NCBI RefSeq assembly: GCF_030819175.1
Contig: NZ_JAUTBJ010000002.1
Span: forward strand, 2,490,001 to 2,554,000
Reading direction: 5' to 3'
DNA from: Sphingomonas sp. SORGH_AS_0879
GTDB lineage: Bacteria; Pseudomonadota; Alphaproteobacteria; Sphingomonadales; Sphingomonadaceae
DNA: 64,000 nucleotides
In this document: piece after piece, positions 27,273 through 39,504 of the stretch
Layout of the letters: each line of letters starts with the position of its first letter
How positions within the stretch are numbered: position 1 is the stretch's first letter
The notes under the pieces: model-generated
The model's input: the letters and a program-made list of their open reading frames with translations, nothing else
Database searches by the model: none
What the model was told of the DNA's origin: nothing
Made by a program: the position numbers and the translations under genes

Positions 27273-28061
27273 ATGAACGCGAGCGCACGCCTGACCAACC
27301 TGACGCGGATCGGCTTCGCCACGCGGGGGCTGCTCTACATCGTCATCGCCGTGCTGATCCTGCGCACGGGACGCGCGGAGGACCCTAGCGGCGCGTTGGA
27401 GTATCTGGGCAAGGGCGGCGGCCAGTTCCTGCTGGGCGTCATGGCGGCGGGGCTGGTCGCCTATGGCATCTGGCGGCTGGCGGACGCGGCGCTCGACATC
27501 GAGCGGCATGGATCGGATCGCAAGGGGATCGCCGAACGCGCAGGGGCCGGGGTCAGCGGGATCGTCCATCTGTTCCTGGCCTGGCAGGCCGTTCAGCTGA
27601 TGCGCGGAGCCGCGCTTTCGGGTGACGGGACTCGGCAAGGGACCGAAACCGCCCTGGAGCTTCCCGGCGGCTGGGCGCTGGTGCTGGTCGGCGCGGCGGT
27701 GCTGGCCCTGCTTGGGGTCATTCAGTTGGTGAAGGCGGCGAAGGGCTCCTTCCTCCGCTATCTGGAGCCGGACATGGCCCGCCGGGCCTGGGTGATGTGG
27801 AGCGGTCGCGCGGGTTATGCGGCGCGGGGCCTCGTCTTCCTCATCAGCGGCTTCCTGCTGGTGAAGGCGGGCCTGGAGGAACAGGCGCGCGAAGCCGGGG
27901 GCATGGCGCATGTCCTGTCCTGGCTGACCAACCCCTTCGACCTGATCGTCGGGGCCGGACTGCTGGGCTTCGGCCTGTTCAGCCTGGTCGAGGCGCGGTA
28001 CCGGGTGCTGCACGATGTGCCGGTCGACGCCATGGTCCGCCGCGCGACCAGCTTTCGTTGA
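27273..28061 (+). CDS. DUF1206 domain-containing membrane protein
   Basis: A 262-residue inner-membrane protein with six predicted spans arranged as three repeats of a two-helix DUF1206 unit. Each repeat begins with an A-x-R-G-L-x-Y/F pattern: GFATRGLLYIVIAVLIL, GAGVSGIVHLFLAW and GYAARGLVFLISGFLL. The function is unknown. The ATG at 27273 has AAGGAG eleven bases before it. A TTG in frame at 27246 is less likely. Confidence 0.82.
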   Translation: MNASARLTNLTRIGFATRGLLYIVIAVLILRTGRAEDPSGALEYLGKGGGQFLLGVMAAGLVAYGIWRLADAALDIERHGSDRKGIAERAGAGVSGIVHLFLAWQAVQLMRGAALSGDGTRQGTETALELPGGWALVLVGAAVLALLGVIQLVKAAKGSFLRYLEPDMARRAWVMWSGRAGYAARGLVFLISGFLLVKAGLEEQAREAGGMAHVLSWLTNPFDLIVGAGLLGFGLFSLVEARYRVLHDVPVDAMVRRATSFR

Positions 28062-28115
28062 GCGTCGCCGCATCGGGCCCCTTGGGAGCGGGCCTAGCTT
28101 CGGCTATCAGGCGGC

Positions 28116-28385
28116 ATGGATTTCGATCAGTTGCTCGTCCGCTTCTTCGGCACCGAAGAGATTGCCGACCTCACGCCCGAACAGCTTACCGCCGGTATCG
28201 AGCGGTTGCGGCTGCAATTCGGGCTGGAGCGCGATAGCGGGCGTCGCTTCGCCCTGTGGTGCCTCGCCTATATGCTGGGCGCCGCGCCCGATCTGGAAGA
28301 CGCGTTCGAGGACGAGGCCGACCGCGAGGCCGCACGCGACTTCATGGATGAGATCGACCGTGAGATGGAGGAAGGGGACGACTGA
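28116..28385 (+). CDS. Small acidic hypothetical protein
   Basis: An 89-residue, strongly acidic protein. It starts MDFDQLLVRFFGTEEIADLTPEQ and ends in a Glu/Asp-rich tail (LEDAFEDEADREAARDFMDE, then IDREMEEGDD). It is probably all-helical and cytosolic. I do not recognise a family. The codon pattern matches its neighbours and it does not shadow another gene. Confidence 0.65.
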   Translation: MDFDQLLVRFFGTEEIADLTPEQLTAGIERLRLQFGLERDSGRRFALWCLAYMLGAAPDLEDAFEDEADREAARDFMDEIDREMEEGDD

Positions 28386-28418
28386 CGGGTCGCCCCCCTT
28401 CCCCGGCTCAGGCCCGCC

Positions 28419-30884
28419 TTACCAGTTCAGGCCGGCCCGCGCATAGACGTAGCGCCCGCTGAACCCGAAGGGCGAGAAATAGGGAAAGCCCAGCACGCCG
28501 GTCGAGTTGTTCGCGATCGGCGTCGCACGCGGATAGACGTCGAACAGGTTGCTGACGCCCAGCCCGATCTGCGCGCCCTTCCGCGCGGTATAGCGCAGTT
28601 CCAGGTCGGTGATCGCGCGATTGCCGGTCAGCACGTCGGCGGCGGGCGTCGTGCCCGGCTGGTTGACGTTGCCATAATAGGTCACGCGGGCCAGCGCGCC
28701 CAGCTGGTCCAGCGACCAGTCGATCGTGCCGGTGACCTTCTCGCCCGGCGTTCCTTCCTCCAGCGTCAGGATGCGGCTGCGCGCGAACAGCGTCGGCGCG
28801 GGGTTCAGCGTCGCGGTCGAGGTGGGCACGCGCGTCACCTCGATCGTGTTGACGTTACCCGCCAGCGTGAAGTCGAAGCTCCCTACGCTTTCGGTGCGGA
28901 GGCGATAATGCGCGACCACGTCGATGCCCTTGGTGGTGCTGGCCAGACCATTGATGAAGAAGCGCGCCGCCGTCGCGCCGGTGTTGGTCTGGGCCAGCAG
29001 GCGCGCGATCTCGGCATTGACCGCCGCCGACTGGCTGTTCGACGTCGTGATATTCTCCGACAGGCCGATCTGGTTGCGGATATGGATACGATAGGCATCG
29101 ATCGTCAGGTCGAAGCCCCCCGCCCGGATCACCGTGCCCACCGACAGGTTGGTCGACTTTTCCGGCTCCAGCGGCAGGCCGCCCAGCGCCGTGCCGACCA
29201 CGCTGACCGAAGGGAAAGTGCCGGTCAGGATCGGCACGCCATTGGTCACGACCGAGGCGATCTGGGTGAAATATTGCTGTTGCAGCGACGGCGCGCGGAA
29301 GCCGGTCGAGGCGGTGCCGCGTAGCGCGAACCAGTCGGCCACGTCATAGCGCGCCGAGACCTTGCCCGTCGCGGTCGATCCGAAGTCCGAATAATCCTCG
29401 CCTCGCCCAGCCAGGCCGATCAGCAGCTTGTCGGTGACCTGCGCCTCGACATCCAGATAGATGCTGCCGCTGTGACGGTCGCGCTTGGTGGCGTTGGCCG
29501 GGCTGAACCCGCCAAAGCCCTGCGCGCCCGGCGATGCGCCCGCCACCGCGCCGGTTGTCGGATAACCGTAGGAGGCCTGCTCGCCCGGCGAGATCTTGTA
29601 CCCCTCGCGCCGTCCTTCGACGCCGAAGGCGACGTTGAGCGACTGGAACACGTCGAACTTGCGCGTGACGTCCAGTCCGGCGACATATTGGTCATAGGCG
29701 ACCTGGCCGTCATAGAAATTTGTCGGAGTCGCCGCGCCATAGGCATAATTGGCCGAATTGAGCGTGCGGAAGTCCACTGTGTTGCGGCCATAGCTGAACG
29801 ACAGATCGACATTATAGCCGCCGAAATCACCCCGCAGCCCGACCGCGGAATTGATATCCTTGGTCTTGGTGTTGATGATCGGCAGGAAGCCGTCGGGATA
29901 GCCCGCCAGCGTGGTCGAGGCATTGGCGTTGCGCGGGAAGGCCGCGCCGCGCGTGTCGCGGTCCTGATAGCCGCCAAAGGCATAGAGGCTGAGATTGTCG
30001 GTCAGCGAGGTGCCCGCATTGACGAAGCCGGTGAACTGCTCGACCTCGGGATCGCCATAGCGGCCGGTGACGCGGTTGGGGGTGACGCGGCGATCGATAT
30101 CGGCGCGGTTGGTCGGCTGGCGCTTGGTATATTCGCCCGAGACGGTGATGAAGCCGTCGCTACCGAAACCGATGCCCTGCCAGGCCGATGCGGTGACGAC
30201 CGGCTCGCCATTGACGTGACGGCTGTTGGCGGCGGTATCCACCTGGGTGTTGTAGAAGCCATAGGTCACCGACGCGCCGCCGCCCGAGCGGGCTTCGCGC
30301 AGACGCAGGTTGACGACACCCGCGATCGCGTCCGACCCATATTGCGCCGAAGCGCCGTCGCGCAGCACCTCGATCCGGTCGAGCGCGACGGTGGGCACGG
30401 TGTTGAGATCGACCGCCGCCGAACCGCGCCCGACCGTGCCGTTGGTGTTGAGATTGGCCGAGCTGTGGCCGCGAATGCCGTTGATCAGGACCAGCGTCTG
30501 GTCGGGTGACAAGCCACGCAGCGTCGCGGGGCGGATCGCGTCGGTCGCGTCGTTCGCCGAAGGGCGCGGGAAGTCGATCGAGGGAGCGACCGCCGCCAGC
30601 GCGGAGGCGAGTTCGGTGGTCCCCTGTCGCTGAAGGCTGGCACCGCTCAGCACGTCGACCGGCGACACGCTGTCCAGCCGGGTGCGGCCTTCCGTGCGCG
30701 TGCCGGTGACGATGATGTCGTTGCCCTCGTCACCCGTCGTCGCGGCCCCGGCAGTCGGCGCGGTCTGATCCTCCGCCTGGCCCTGCTGCGTGGGCGAAGA
30801 GGTGGCGGTCTGCGCATAGGCGGTCTGCGCGACCAGCGAGAGGAGCGAAACCCCGAGAAGGGCGATGGTGCGGCCCTGTATCAT
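28419..30884 (-). CDS. TonB-dependent outer-membrane receptor
   Basis: An 821-residue receptor. The signal peptide is TIALLGVSLLSLVAQTAYAQ. A TonB box-like region, DIIVTGTRTEGRT, precedes the plug (about 75-200: ATLRGLSPDQTLVLINGIRG, VALDRIEVLRDGASAQYGSD). The barrel runs to the C-terminal aromatic signature YVYARAGLNW. It imports an unidentified ligand using TonB-ExbBD energy. The frame is open to 31070, but the ATG at 30884 directly precedes the signal peptide. No regulator, hydrolase or siderophore gene adjoins. Confidence 0.9.
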   Translation of the reverse strand: MIQGRTIALLGVSLLSLVAQTAYAQTATSSPTQQGQAEDQTAPTAGAATTGDEGNDIIVTGTRTEGRTRLDSVSPVDVLSGASLQRQGTTELASALAAVAPSIDFPRPSANDATDAIRPATLRGLSPDQTLVLINGIRGHSSANLNTNGTVGRGSAAVDLNTVPTVALDRIEVLRDGASAQYGSDAIAGVVNLRLREARSGGGASVTYGFYNTQVDTAANSRHVNGEPVVTASAWQGIGFGSDGFITVSGEYTKRQPTNRADIDRRVTPNRVTGRYGDPEVEQFTGFVNAGTSLTDNLSLYAFGGYQDRDTRGAAFPRNANASTTLAGYPDGFLPIINTKTKDINSAVGLRGDFGGYNVDLSFSYGRNTVDFRTLNSANYAYGAATPTNFYDGQVAYDQYVAGLDVTRKFDVFQSLNVAFGVEGRREGYKISPGEQASYGYPTTGAVAGASPGAQGFGGFSPANATKRDRHSGSIYLDVEAQVTDKLLIGLAGRGEDYSDFGSTATGKVSARYDVADWFALRGTASTGFRAPSLQQQYFTQIASVVTNGVPILTGTFPSVSVVGTALGGLPLEPEKSTNLSVGTVIRAGGFDLTIDAYRIHIRNQIGLSENITTSNSQSAAVNAEIARLLAQTNTGATAARFFINGLASTTKGIDVVAHYRLRTESVGSFDFTLAGNVNTIEVTRVPTSTATLNPAPTLFARSRILTLEEGTPGEKVTGTIDWSLDQLGALARVTYYGNVNQPGTTPAADVLTGNRAITDLELRYTARKGAQIGLGVSNLFDVYPRATPIANNSTGVLGFPYFSPFGFSGRYVYARAGLNW

Positions 30885-31052
30885 TCCCTGAAATCCTTGT
30901 TCTGACCCGCTTATTGCCGAGCAGCGGGCTTGTCCGGCCTTAACGCGCGATCGGTCGCCTTCGGACCAACAATTTCTATCTGCCCGATAGGGATTTGGTT
31001 TTAACCGTTTAGGAACAAGGTCTTGGGCATAGCGTCTCGGCAAGAGGGCATG

Positions 31053-31085
31053 AAAAAGGGGCCGTACCATGTCGGCACGCCCCCC
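31053..31085 (-). terminator. Rho-independent terminator after katG
   Basis: On the minus strand, 25 bases after the katG stop, GGGGGCGTGCC pairs with GGTACGGCCCC around GACAT (one mismatch, one G-T pair) and is followed by TTTTT. Placement and structure fit a terminator. Confidence 0.75.
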
Positions 31086-31110
31086 TCTTCCGTCACGCAG
31101 GTAGGATGGA

Positions 31111-33800
<2,690 letters not shown>

Positions 33801-33847
33801 GGCCTGACGTGCCACACCCCTTCGCATAGTAAAACAAGGGGTTCCCA

Positions 33848-36271
33848 ATGCGCGTCGGAGTTTGTCTGGTGGCCGTCCTTCTGGCCACCACCGCCCATGC
33901 CCAGACGCCGGGCACGGGCTATCACCGCGCGCCGGATGCGATCGCGAAGGCGCTGGAAACGCCCCCTACCCCCGCCGTCGCGGTCAGCCCCGATCACCGC
34001 ACGCTGGCGATATTGGGGCGCGAGAGCCTGCCCTCCATCGCCAATCTGTCCAAGCCCATCCTGCGCCTCGCCGGCTATCGCATCGATCCCGCGACCAACG
34101 GCCTGGCCGAGGTCCGCGTCCAATGGCTGAACGCGCTGAGCTTCAAGGACGTGGGCACCGGGCGAACGGTGGAGGTCAAGTTGCCCGCAGGCACCCGCTT
34201 CGCCGCGCCGGACTGGTCGCCGGACGGAAGTCGTCTGGCTTTCTACGCGCAAGCGCCCGATGGTCTGTCGCTCTGGATCGCCGAACGCGACGGTCGCGCC
34301 CGCGCCATCGCCACGGGGCTCAACGGCACGTTCGGCACGCCCTTTGTCTGGACGCCGGACAGCCGGTCGCTGATCGCCTATACCGTGGTCGCGAACCGGG
34401 GCGCGCCGCCGGTCGCCGGTACCACGCCGACCGGCCCGATCGTGCAGGAGAGCAGCGGTCGCCGCTCCGCCGCGCGGACCTACGAGGATCTGCTGGGCAA
34501 TGCGCATGACGAGGCGCTGTTCGACTATTACTTCACCGGCCAGCTCGTCCGGATCGATCTGGACGGCACCGCCCGCCCGATCGGCACGCCCGGCCTGATC
34601 ACCGACTTCAGCGTGTCGCCCGATGGCCGCTATCTGCTGACCGAGCGGCTCAAGCGACCCTATTCCTATCTGCTGCCCGCGCGCTTCTTCCCGACCGAGA
34701 TCGCGGTATCCACCATCGACGGACAGGCGGTGAAGACGCTGGTCGACCGGCCGCTCGCCGATGACCTGCCGGTCGATTTCGACGCGACGGTCAAGGGTCC
34801 GCGCGAGGCCGAATGGCGCGCCGACGCGCCTGCGACCCTAGTTTGGGCGGAGGCGCTGGACGGTGGCAATCCCCGCGTCAAGATCGCCTATCACGACCGG
34901 CTGATGATGCAGGCCGCGCCCTTCACCGCCGAGCCGGTCGAACTGGCGCGGACGCCCGCCCGCTATGCCGCGACCTGGTGGGGCGATGACGGCTTCGCCC
35001 TGGTGGTCGACCGCGAATGGCGCTCACGCACCGAGCATCGGCTGGCGATCGCGCCGGGCCGACCGGGCGAGGCGCGCCTCGTGCTGACCCGCAATTATCA
35101 GGACCGATATGGCGATCCGGGCCGCCCGATGCTGGAGGAGAATGGGGCGGGCAAGCGGGTGATGCGCTTCACCCCGAAGCATGACGGCGTCTATGTCACC
35201 GGCGAAGGCGCGACCAAAGCGGGCGCCTTCCCCTTCCTTGCCACCCTGCCCTTGATCGGCGGCGAACAGACGCGGCTGTGGAGCGCCAAACCGCCCTATT
35301 ACGAAAACGTGGTCGCGCTGCTCGACGACAAAGCGGGCCGCATCCTGACCCGCCGGGAAAGCGCCAAGCTGCCCCCCAATTACATGATCCGCAGCATCAA
35401 GGGCGGCGGCGCCAAGCCGGTCACGAATTTCGCCGATCCCGCCCCGGTGTTCGCAGGCGTGACGCAGCGGACCATCACCTATAACCGCGCCGATGGCCTG
35501 CCGTTGTCGGGATCGCTTTATCTGCCTGCGGGCTATGATGCGAAGCGGGACGGGCCGCTGCCGACGCTGCTCTGGGCCTATCCGGCGGAATATACCGACG
35601 CGAAGGTCGCGGGCCAGACGGTGGATCAGGGCAACCGCTTCGTCCGTCCGCGCGGGATCAGCCATTTGTTCCTGCTGACCCAGGGCTATGCCGTGCTCGA
35701 CGACCCGGCGATGCCGATCATCGGCGAAGGCGGGGCGGAGGCGAACGACACCTATGTCAAACAGCTTCAGGAGGATGCGCAGGCCGCCGTCGACGCGGTG
35801 GTCAAGCTGGGCGTCGCCGACCGGAGCCGCATCGCGGTGGGCGGTCATAGTTACGGCGCGTTCACGACCGCCAATCTGCTGGCGCATACCGACCTGTTCC
35901 GGGCGGGGATCGCGCGGTCGGGGGCCTATAACCGCACCCTTACCCCCTTCGGCTTCCAGGCGGAGCAGCGCACCTATTGGCAGGCGACCGACACCTATAC
36001 GAAGATGAGCCCCTTCACCTATGCCGACCGGATCAAGGCGCCCATTCTGCTGATCCATGGCGGGGCCGACGACAATAGCGGCACCTTCCCCATCCAGTCG
36101 GAGCGCATGTATGCCGCGTTGAAGGGCAATGGCGCGACGGTGCGCTATGTCGTCCTGCCCAACGAACCGCACGGCTATCGCGCGCTGGAATCGACCGAAG
36201 AGACGTTGTGGCAGATGACCGACTGGCTCGACCGGTATGTCAAGCCAAAGCAGGTCGCTCCGTCCCCGTGA
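33848..36271 (+). CDS. S9 family prolyl-oligopeptidase-like peptidase (glutamyl endopeptidase type), exported
   Basis: An 807-residue serine peptidase. The signal peptide is VGVCLVAVLLATTAHAQ. An N-terminal beta-propeller region (to about 520) is followed by the alpha/beta-hydrolase domain. The catalytic triad is Ser668 (VGGHSYGAFT), an Asp at about 741-742 (HGGADDNSGTFP) and His775 (NEPHGYRAL). The GADDNSGTFPIQSERMY stretch resembles bacterial and chloroplast glutamyl endopeptidases. It probably degrades peptides in the periplasm. No partner gene is adjacent. Confidence 0.88.
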   Translation: MRVGVCLVAVLLATTAHAQTPGTGYHRAPDAIAKALETPPTPAVAVSPDHRTLAILGRESLPSIANLSKPILRLAGYRIDPATNGLAEVRVQWLNALSFKDVGTGRTVEVKLPAGTRFAAPDWSPDGSRLAFYAQAPDGLSLWIAERDGRARAIATGLNGTFGTPFVWTPDSRSLIAYTVVANRGAPPVAGTTPTGPIVQESSGRRSAARTYEDLLGNAHDEALFDYYFTGQLVRIDLDGTARPIGTPGLITDFSVSPDGRYLLTERLKRPYSYLLPARFFPTEIAVSTIDGQAVKTLVDRPLADDLPVDFDATVKGPREAEWRADAPATLVWAEALDGGNPRVKIAYHDRLMMQAAPFTAEPVELARTPARYAATWWGDDGFALVVDREWRSRTEHRLAIAPGRPGEARLVLTRNYQDRYGDPGRPMLEENGAGKRVMRFTPKHDGVYVTGEGATKAGAFPFLATLPLIGGEQTRLWSAKPPYYENVVALLDDKAGRILTRRESAKLPPNYMIRSIKGGGAKPVTNFADPAPVFAGVTQRTITYNRADGLPLSGSLYLPAGYDAKRDGPLPTLLWAYPAEYTDAKVAGQTVDQGNRFVRPRGISHLFLLTQGYAVLDDPAMPIIGEGGAEANDTYVKQLQEDAQAAVDAVVKLGVADRSRIAVGGHSYGAFTTANLLAHTDLFRAGIARSGAYNRTLTPFGFQAEQRTYWQATDTYTKMSPFTYADRIKAPILLIHGGADDNSGTFPIQSERMYAALKGNGATVRYVVLPNEPHGYRALESTEETLWQMTDWLDRYVKPKQVAPSP

Positions 36272-36295
36272 TCGCCTGATCCCGTGAAGGGCCGC

Positions 36296-36889
36296 CTATA
36301 ATTTGCTGACGGCCAACCCGATCCCGACCGCCACCGCGCCGACCGCCAGGGCAAGCGCGACGATCATCACCAGTCCGTCGCGCACCATCAACGCCAGGCC
36401 GAAGGTCGCAATCGCCGCCATCGGCGCGGTGGTAGCGAGCGGCAGCAGCTCCAGCGGCGGCACGGTCAGCGCCAGGATGATGCAGGCGACCGCCGCGATG
36501 CGCGGGAACGGCCCATGGGTCAGCGCCGGAAGCCGACCGTGAAACCAGCGGTCGGCCCAGGCGACGGGCTTGTGCGCCTTCTTCACCGCCTTGCGCACCT
36601 TGTCGCTGGCGACGGAGCGCCGCTTCAGGAACTCGGGCAACCACAAATGCCGCCGCCCGAACGCCAGTTGCACCGCGACCAGGATGATGACGACCGCCAA
36701 TAGGGACGGCAAACCGGGGATCGAACCGACCGGCGAGATGTCGATCAGTGCGGGCAGCAACAGGAACGGCCCGAACGATCGGTTCCCGAACGCTTCTATG
36801 ACATCGCCGAGCGAGACGCGGTCATGATCGTCCGCCAGATCGTCCAGCGTGGACAGGATATCACTGATGCTACTTGGCCCATCCATCAT
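36296..36889 (-). CDS. Exopolysaccharide synthesis ExoD family membrane protein
   Basis: A 197-residue protein matching ExoD: residues ISDILSTLDDLADDHDRVSLGDVIEAFGNRSFGPFLLLPALI, followed by SPVGSIPGLPSL, which is the family hallmark. Four or so membrane spans fill the second half. ExoD was found through exopolysaccharide and alkali-sensitivity mutants of Sinorhizobium, but its biochemical role is not settled. Start at 36889 or 36886 (two adjacent ATGs). It is divergent from the stress-protein gene. Confidence 0.85.
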   Translation of the reverse strand: MMDGPSSISDILSTLDDLADDHDRVSLGDVIEAFGNRSFGPFLLLPALIDISPVGSIPGLPSLLAVVIILVAVQLAFGRRHLWLPEFLKRRSVASDKVRKAVKKAHKPVAWADRWFHGRLPALTHGPFPRIAAVACIILALTVPPLELLPLATTAPMAAIATFGLALMVRDGLVMIVALALAVGAVAVGIGLAVSKL

Positions 36890-37033
36890 GACGGGCAAAC
36901 GGCATGACAGTCGCGCGGTTCCTCCGACCGATCGCAAATGAACTATCGCCGCATCCGCCCGTTGCAGTTCCATCGGAGATTCATGGGGTTGGCACTTCGC
37001 CATGCTCGACATCACCGACAGGAGAACAAGCGT

Positions 37034-37468
37034 ATGGCGCAATGGACGCTATCGGACCTGTCCAAGAAGATGGCGAAGCTCGACTTCGCGATGCTCGGCA
37101 CCCACTCCGCGACCGGCGGGATCACGGCCCGCCCCATGAGCAACAATGGCGATGTCGACTTTGACGGCGACAGCTATTTCTTCGCCTATGAACAGTCGCG
37201 CAAGATCGCCGAGATCCGGGCACATCCCGAAGTGATGCTCAGCTATACCGGCGCGGTCGGGATGCTGGGCGGCCCGCCGCTGTTCATCGCGATCGAGGGG
37301 CGCGCCGCGCTGATCCAGGACCGGGCGCGGTTCGAGGAGCATTGGACCAAGGACCTGGACCGCTACTTTCCCGACGGGATCGATACGCCGGGCGTGATGA
37401 TGATCCAGGTCCATGCCGAGCGCATCCGCTATTGGGATGGCGGCGAAGAGGGCGAAGTCGCCGCCTGA
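37034..37468 (+). CDS. PNPOx-like general stress protein
   Basis: A 144-residue flavin-binding split-barrel protein of the pyridoxamine-phosphate-oxidase-like general stress family (B. subtilis YdaG or Xanthomonas FMN-binding type). Features are MLGTHSATGGITARPM, SYFFAYEQSRKIAEIRAHPEVMLSYT and a C-terminal IRYWDGG. The ATG at 37034 has AGGAG upstream. It lies 29 bases before the Tat-signal SDR gene, which fits one stress-related transcript. Confidence 0.85.
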   Translation: MAQWTLSDLSKKMAKLDFAMLGTHSATGGITARPMSNNGDVDFDGDSYFFAYEQSRKIAEIRAHPEVMLSYTGAVGMLGGPPLFIAIEGRAALIQDRARFEEHWTKDLDRYFPDGIDTPGVMMIQVHAERIRYWDGGEEGEVAA

Positions 37469-37497
37469 CCTCCATTTTTCCGAACAGGGGACATGAC

Positions 37498-38499
37498 ATG
37501 AGCGACCTCGATACCTCCCGCCGCAGCGTGCTCGGCGGTGCCGCCCTCGGGCTTGCCGCAGCCGCCAGCCCAGGCACCGCGATCGCGCAAGCCGGTGGCG
37601 CGGCCCAAGGGACCGCCCCCAGCCTTCGCGATCCCCGCAACGCCTATAGCCGCACGCCTTTCCCCGAACAGCGCCAGCCCTGGCCCGCCCTGGTCAGCAA
37701 GATGACGCCCCGGCCCGACCATGGCGAAACCAGCTATCGCGGATCGGGCAAGCTGACCGGTCGCAAGGCGCTGCTGACCGGCGGCGACAGCGGCATCGGC
37801 CGCGCCGCCGCCATCGCCTTCGCCCGCGAAGGCGCGGACGTCGCGATCAACTACCACCCCAGCGAAGAGCCCGACGCGCGCGAGGTCGCAGACCTGATCC
37901 GTCAGGCGGGGCGCAAGGCGGTGCTGCTGCCCGCCGACATCCGGACGCAGAAGGCGTGTGAAGACACGGTGCGCAAGGCGATCTCGCAGCTCGGCGGGCT
38001 CGACCTGCTGGTCAACAATGCCGCCTATCAACAGTCCAAGGCGGATATCCTGGAGATCAGCGACGAGCAGTTCGTCCGCACCTACGAAACCAACGTGTTC
38101 CATGTGTTCCGCTTTTCCAAGGCGGCGATCCCGTCGATGCCGCCGGGGTCGGTCATCATCAACACCATCTCGCAGAATTCCTATGATCCGGGCGAGGATC
38201 TGATCGACTATGCCTCGACCAAGGCGGCGATCCAGAACCTGACGCGCGGCATGGCCAAGCAACTCGCGAAGAAGGGCATAAGGGTGAACGCCGTCTCCCC
38301 CGGCCCGATCTGGACCCCGCTTCAGGTCGCGGGCGGGCAGCTTCCCGGCAAGATGCACGAATTCGGGCAGGACACCCCGCTAGGCCGTGCCGGACAGCCC
38401 GCCGAACTGGCCGCATTGTTCGTCACGCTGGCATCGGGCGAAACCACCTATTCGACCGGCACCGCCGTCGGCGCGCATGGCGGCGCGGGGTTCCCATAA
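37498..38499 (+). CDS. YghA-like SDR oxidoreductase with Tat-type signal
   Basis: A 333-residue short-chain dehydrogenase closely resembling E. coli YghA (an NADP-dependent aldehyde reductase). It shows PWPALVSKMTPRPDHGETSY, KALLTGGDSGIGRAAAIAFA and the catalytic IDYASTKAAIQNLTRGMAKQ. Unlike YghA, it starts with a twin-arginine leader (TSRRSVLGGAALGLAAAA, ending SPGTAIAQA), about 30 extra residues. Export of a cofactor-loaded enzyme to the periplasm is implied but untested. Confidence 0.85.
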   Translation: MSDLDTSRRSVLGGAALGLAAAASPGTAIAQAGGAAQGTAPSLRDPRNAYSRTPFPEQRQPWPALVSKMTPRPDHGETSYRGSGKLTGRKALLTGGDSGIGRAAAIAFAREGADVAINYHPSEEPDAREVADLIRQAGRKAVLLPADIRTQKACEDTVRKAISQLGGLDLLVNNAAYQQSKADILEISDEQFVRTYETNVFHVFRFSKAAIPSMPPGSVIINTISQNSYDPGEDLIDYASTKAAIQNLTRGMAKQLAKKGIRVNAVSPGPIWTPLQVAGGQLPGKMHEFGQDTPLGRAGQPAELAALFVTLASGETTYSTGTAVGAHGGAGFP

Positions 38500-38517
38500 G
38501 GGTCGACCGCTACGTCG

Positions 38518-39504
38518 TCAGTCCAATCCGGTCATCGCGAGCGTGGCGAAGCTCGCCAGCCAATGCTCGCCCATATAATCCCCCGCCACCGCATCCAGCG
38601 CGGCGTCGATATGGCGGGCGGCGCCATCTTCGAGCAGCGTCGCGACAGGCCCCGATAGGGCAGGCCCAAGGGTCCGCATCGCCCAGGCGCGGCTGAGGTT
38701 CAGGCCGTCGAGATGGGCGATCTGCCCGTCGCTCCGGTCGCTGACCCGCGCGGGGGTGAACAGCGTTTCGGGTTGTCCATCGGTCAGACCGGGCAGGAAA
38801 TCGGCGAACCAGGTGGCGAAGTCCTCCGGCGGCAACAAGCGCTGCATCGCCATCGCCTCGATCAGGACCGGGGAAAGAAAGTCCTGCCCGCTCGGCTCCC
38901 AGGCCTGGGCGGCGCGGTCTTCCCCAAACCAGGTCTTGGCGCGCGCGGTCATCAGGCTTCGCAGGCCCTCATCCCCCATCACCCGAGCATAGCGGTCGAT
39001 CAGCACCAGCGCGAAGGCGGTATTGGCATGGGTGCCGACCCGCACCGGATAGGTCAGCACCGGCAGATAGTCGCGCCACCGCGCGGCGAAGGCCTCCGCC
39101 AAGGGGCGAAGCGTCGCCGCATGGGGGCTGTCCGCCACGGCCAGTTCGCTGGCCAGCATCAGCAGCCAGGCCCAGCCATAGGGCCGCTCGAACCCCCGTG
39201 AGTCCGGTCGATCCAGATAGGCGCGTTCGGCCTCGACCTTCTCCGGCGTCAGGGCATCGGCGAACAGCGCGTCGATCGCACCGACTTCGGCGATATCGGG
39301 ATAGAGGCGGCGTATCCGCGTGAGCAGCCAATAGCCATGGACACAGCTATGCCAGTCATAGCTGCCATAGAAGATCGGATGGACGCGACGCGGGCTATAG
39401 AGATCGTCGTCGCCGACATAGACATGGTCCGCCTTGTGCGGATATTCGCGCGTCACATGGCCCAGCGCGATGCGCGCGAAACGGGCGGCGAGTTCGGGGG
39501 TCAT
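38518..39504 (-). CDS. DUF2891 domain-containing protein
   Basis: A 328-residue cytosolic protein matching DUF2891. Features are ARIALGHVTREYPHKADHVYV, HPIFYGSYDWHSCVHGYWLL, ERPYGWAWLLMLASELA and HANTAFAL. The conserved His and Trp residues and alpha/alpha-barrel look suggest an enzyme, but no reaction is known to me. The start overlaps the DUF979 stop (ATGA), so it is translated with the two membrane proteins upstream. Context points to 5-oxoproline or pyroglutamyl-peptide metabolism. Confidence 0.85.
   Translation of the reverse strand: MTPELAARFARIALGHVTREYPHKADHVYVGDDDLYSPRRVHPIFYGSYDWHSCVHGYWLLTRIRRLYPDIAEVGAIDALFADALTPEKVEAERAYLDRPDSRGFERPYGWAWLLMLASELAVADSPHAATLRPLAEAFAARWRDYLPVLTYPVRVGTHANTAFALVLIDRYARVMGDEGLRSLMTARAKTWFGEDRAAQAWEPSGQDFLSPVLIEAMAMQRLLPPEDFATWFADFLPGLTDGQPETLFTPARVSDRSDGQIAHLDGLNLSRAWAMRTLGPALSGPVATLLEDGAARHIDAALDAVAGDYMGEHWLASFATLAMTGLD

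Noticed and set aside
30885..31052. Promoter or Fur-type site for the TonB receptor at 28.4-30.9 kb
   Set aside because: A CCCGCT...AGCGGG repeat is visible, but it matches no known regulator and no good -35/-10 pair fits.
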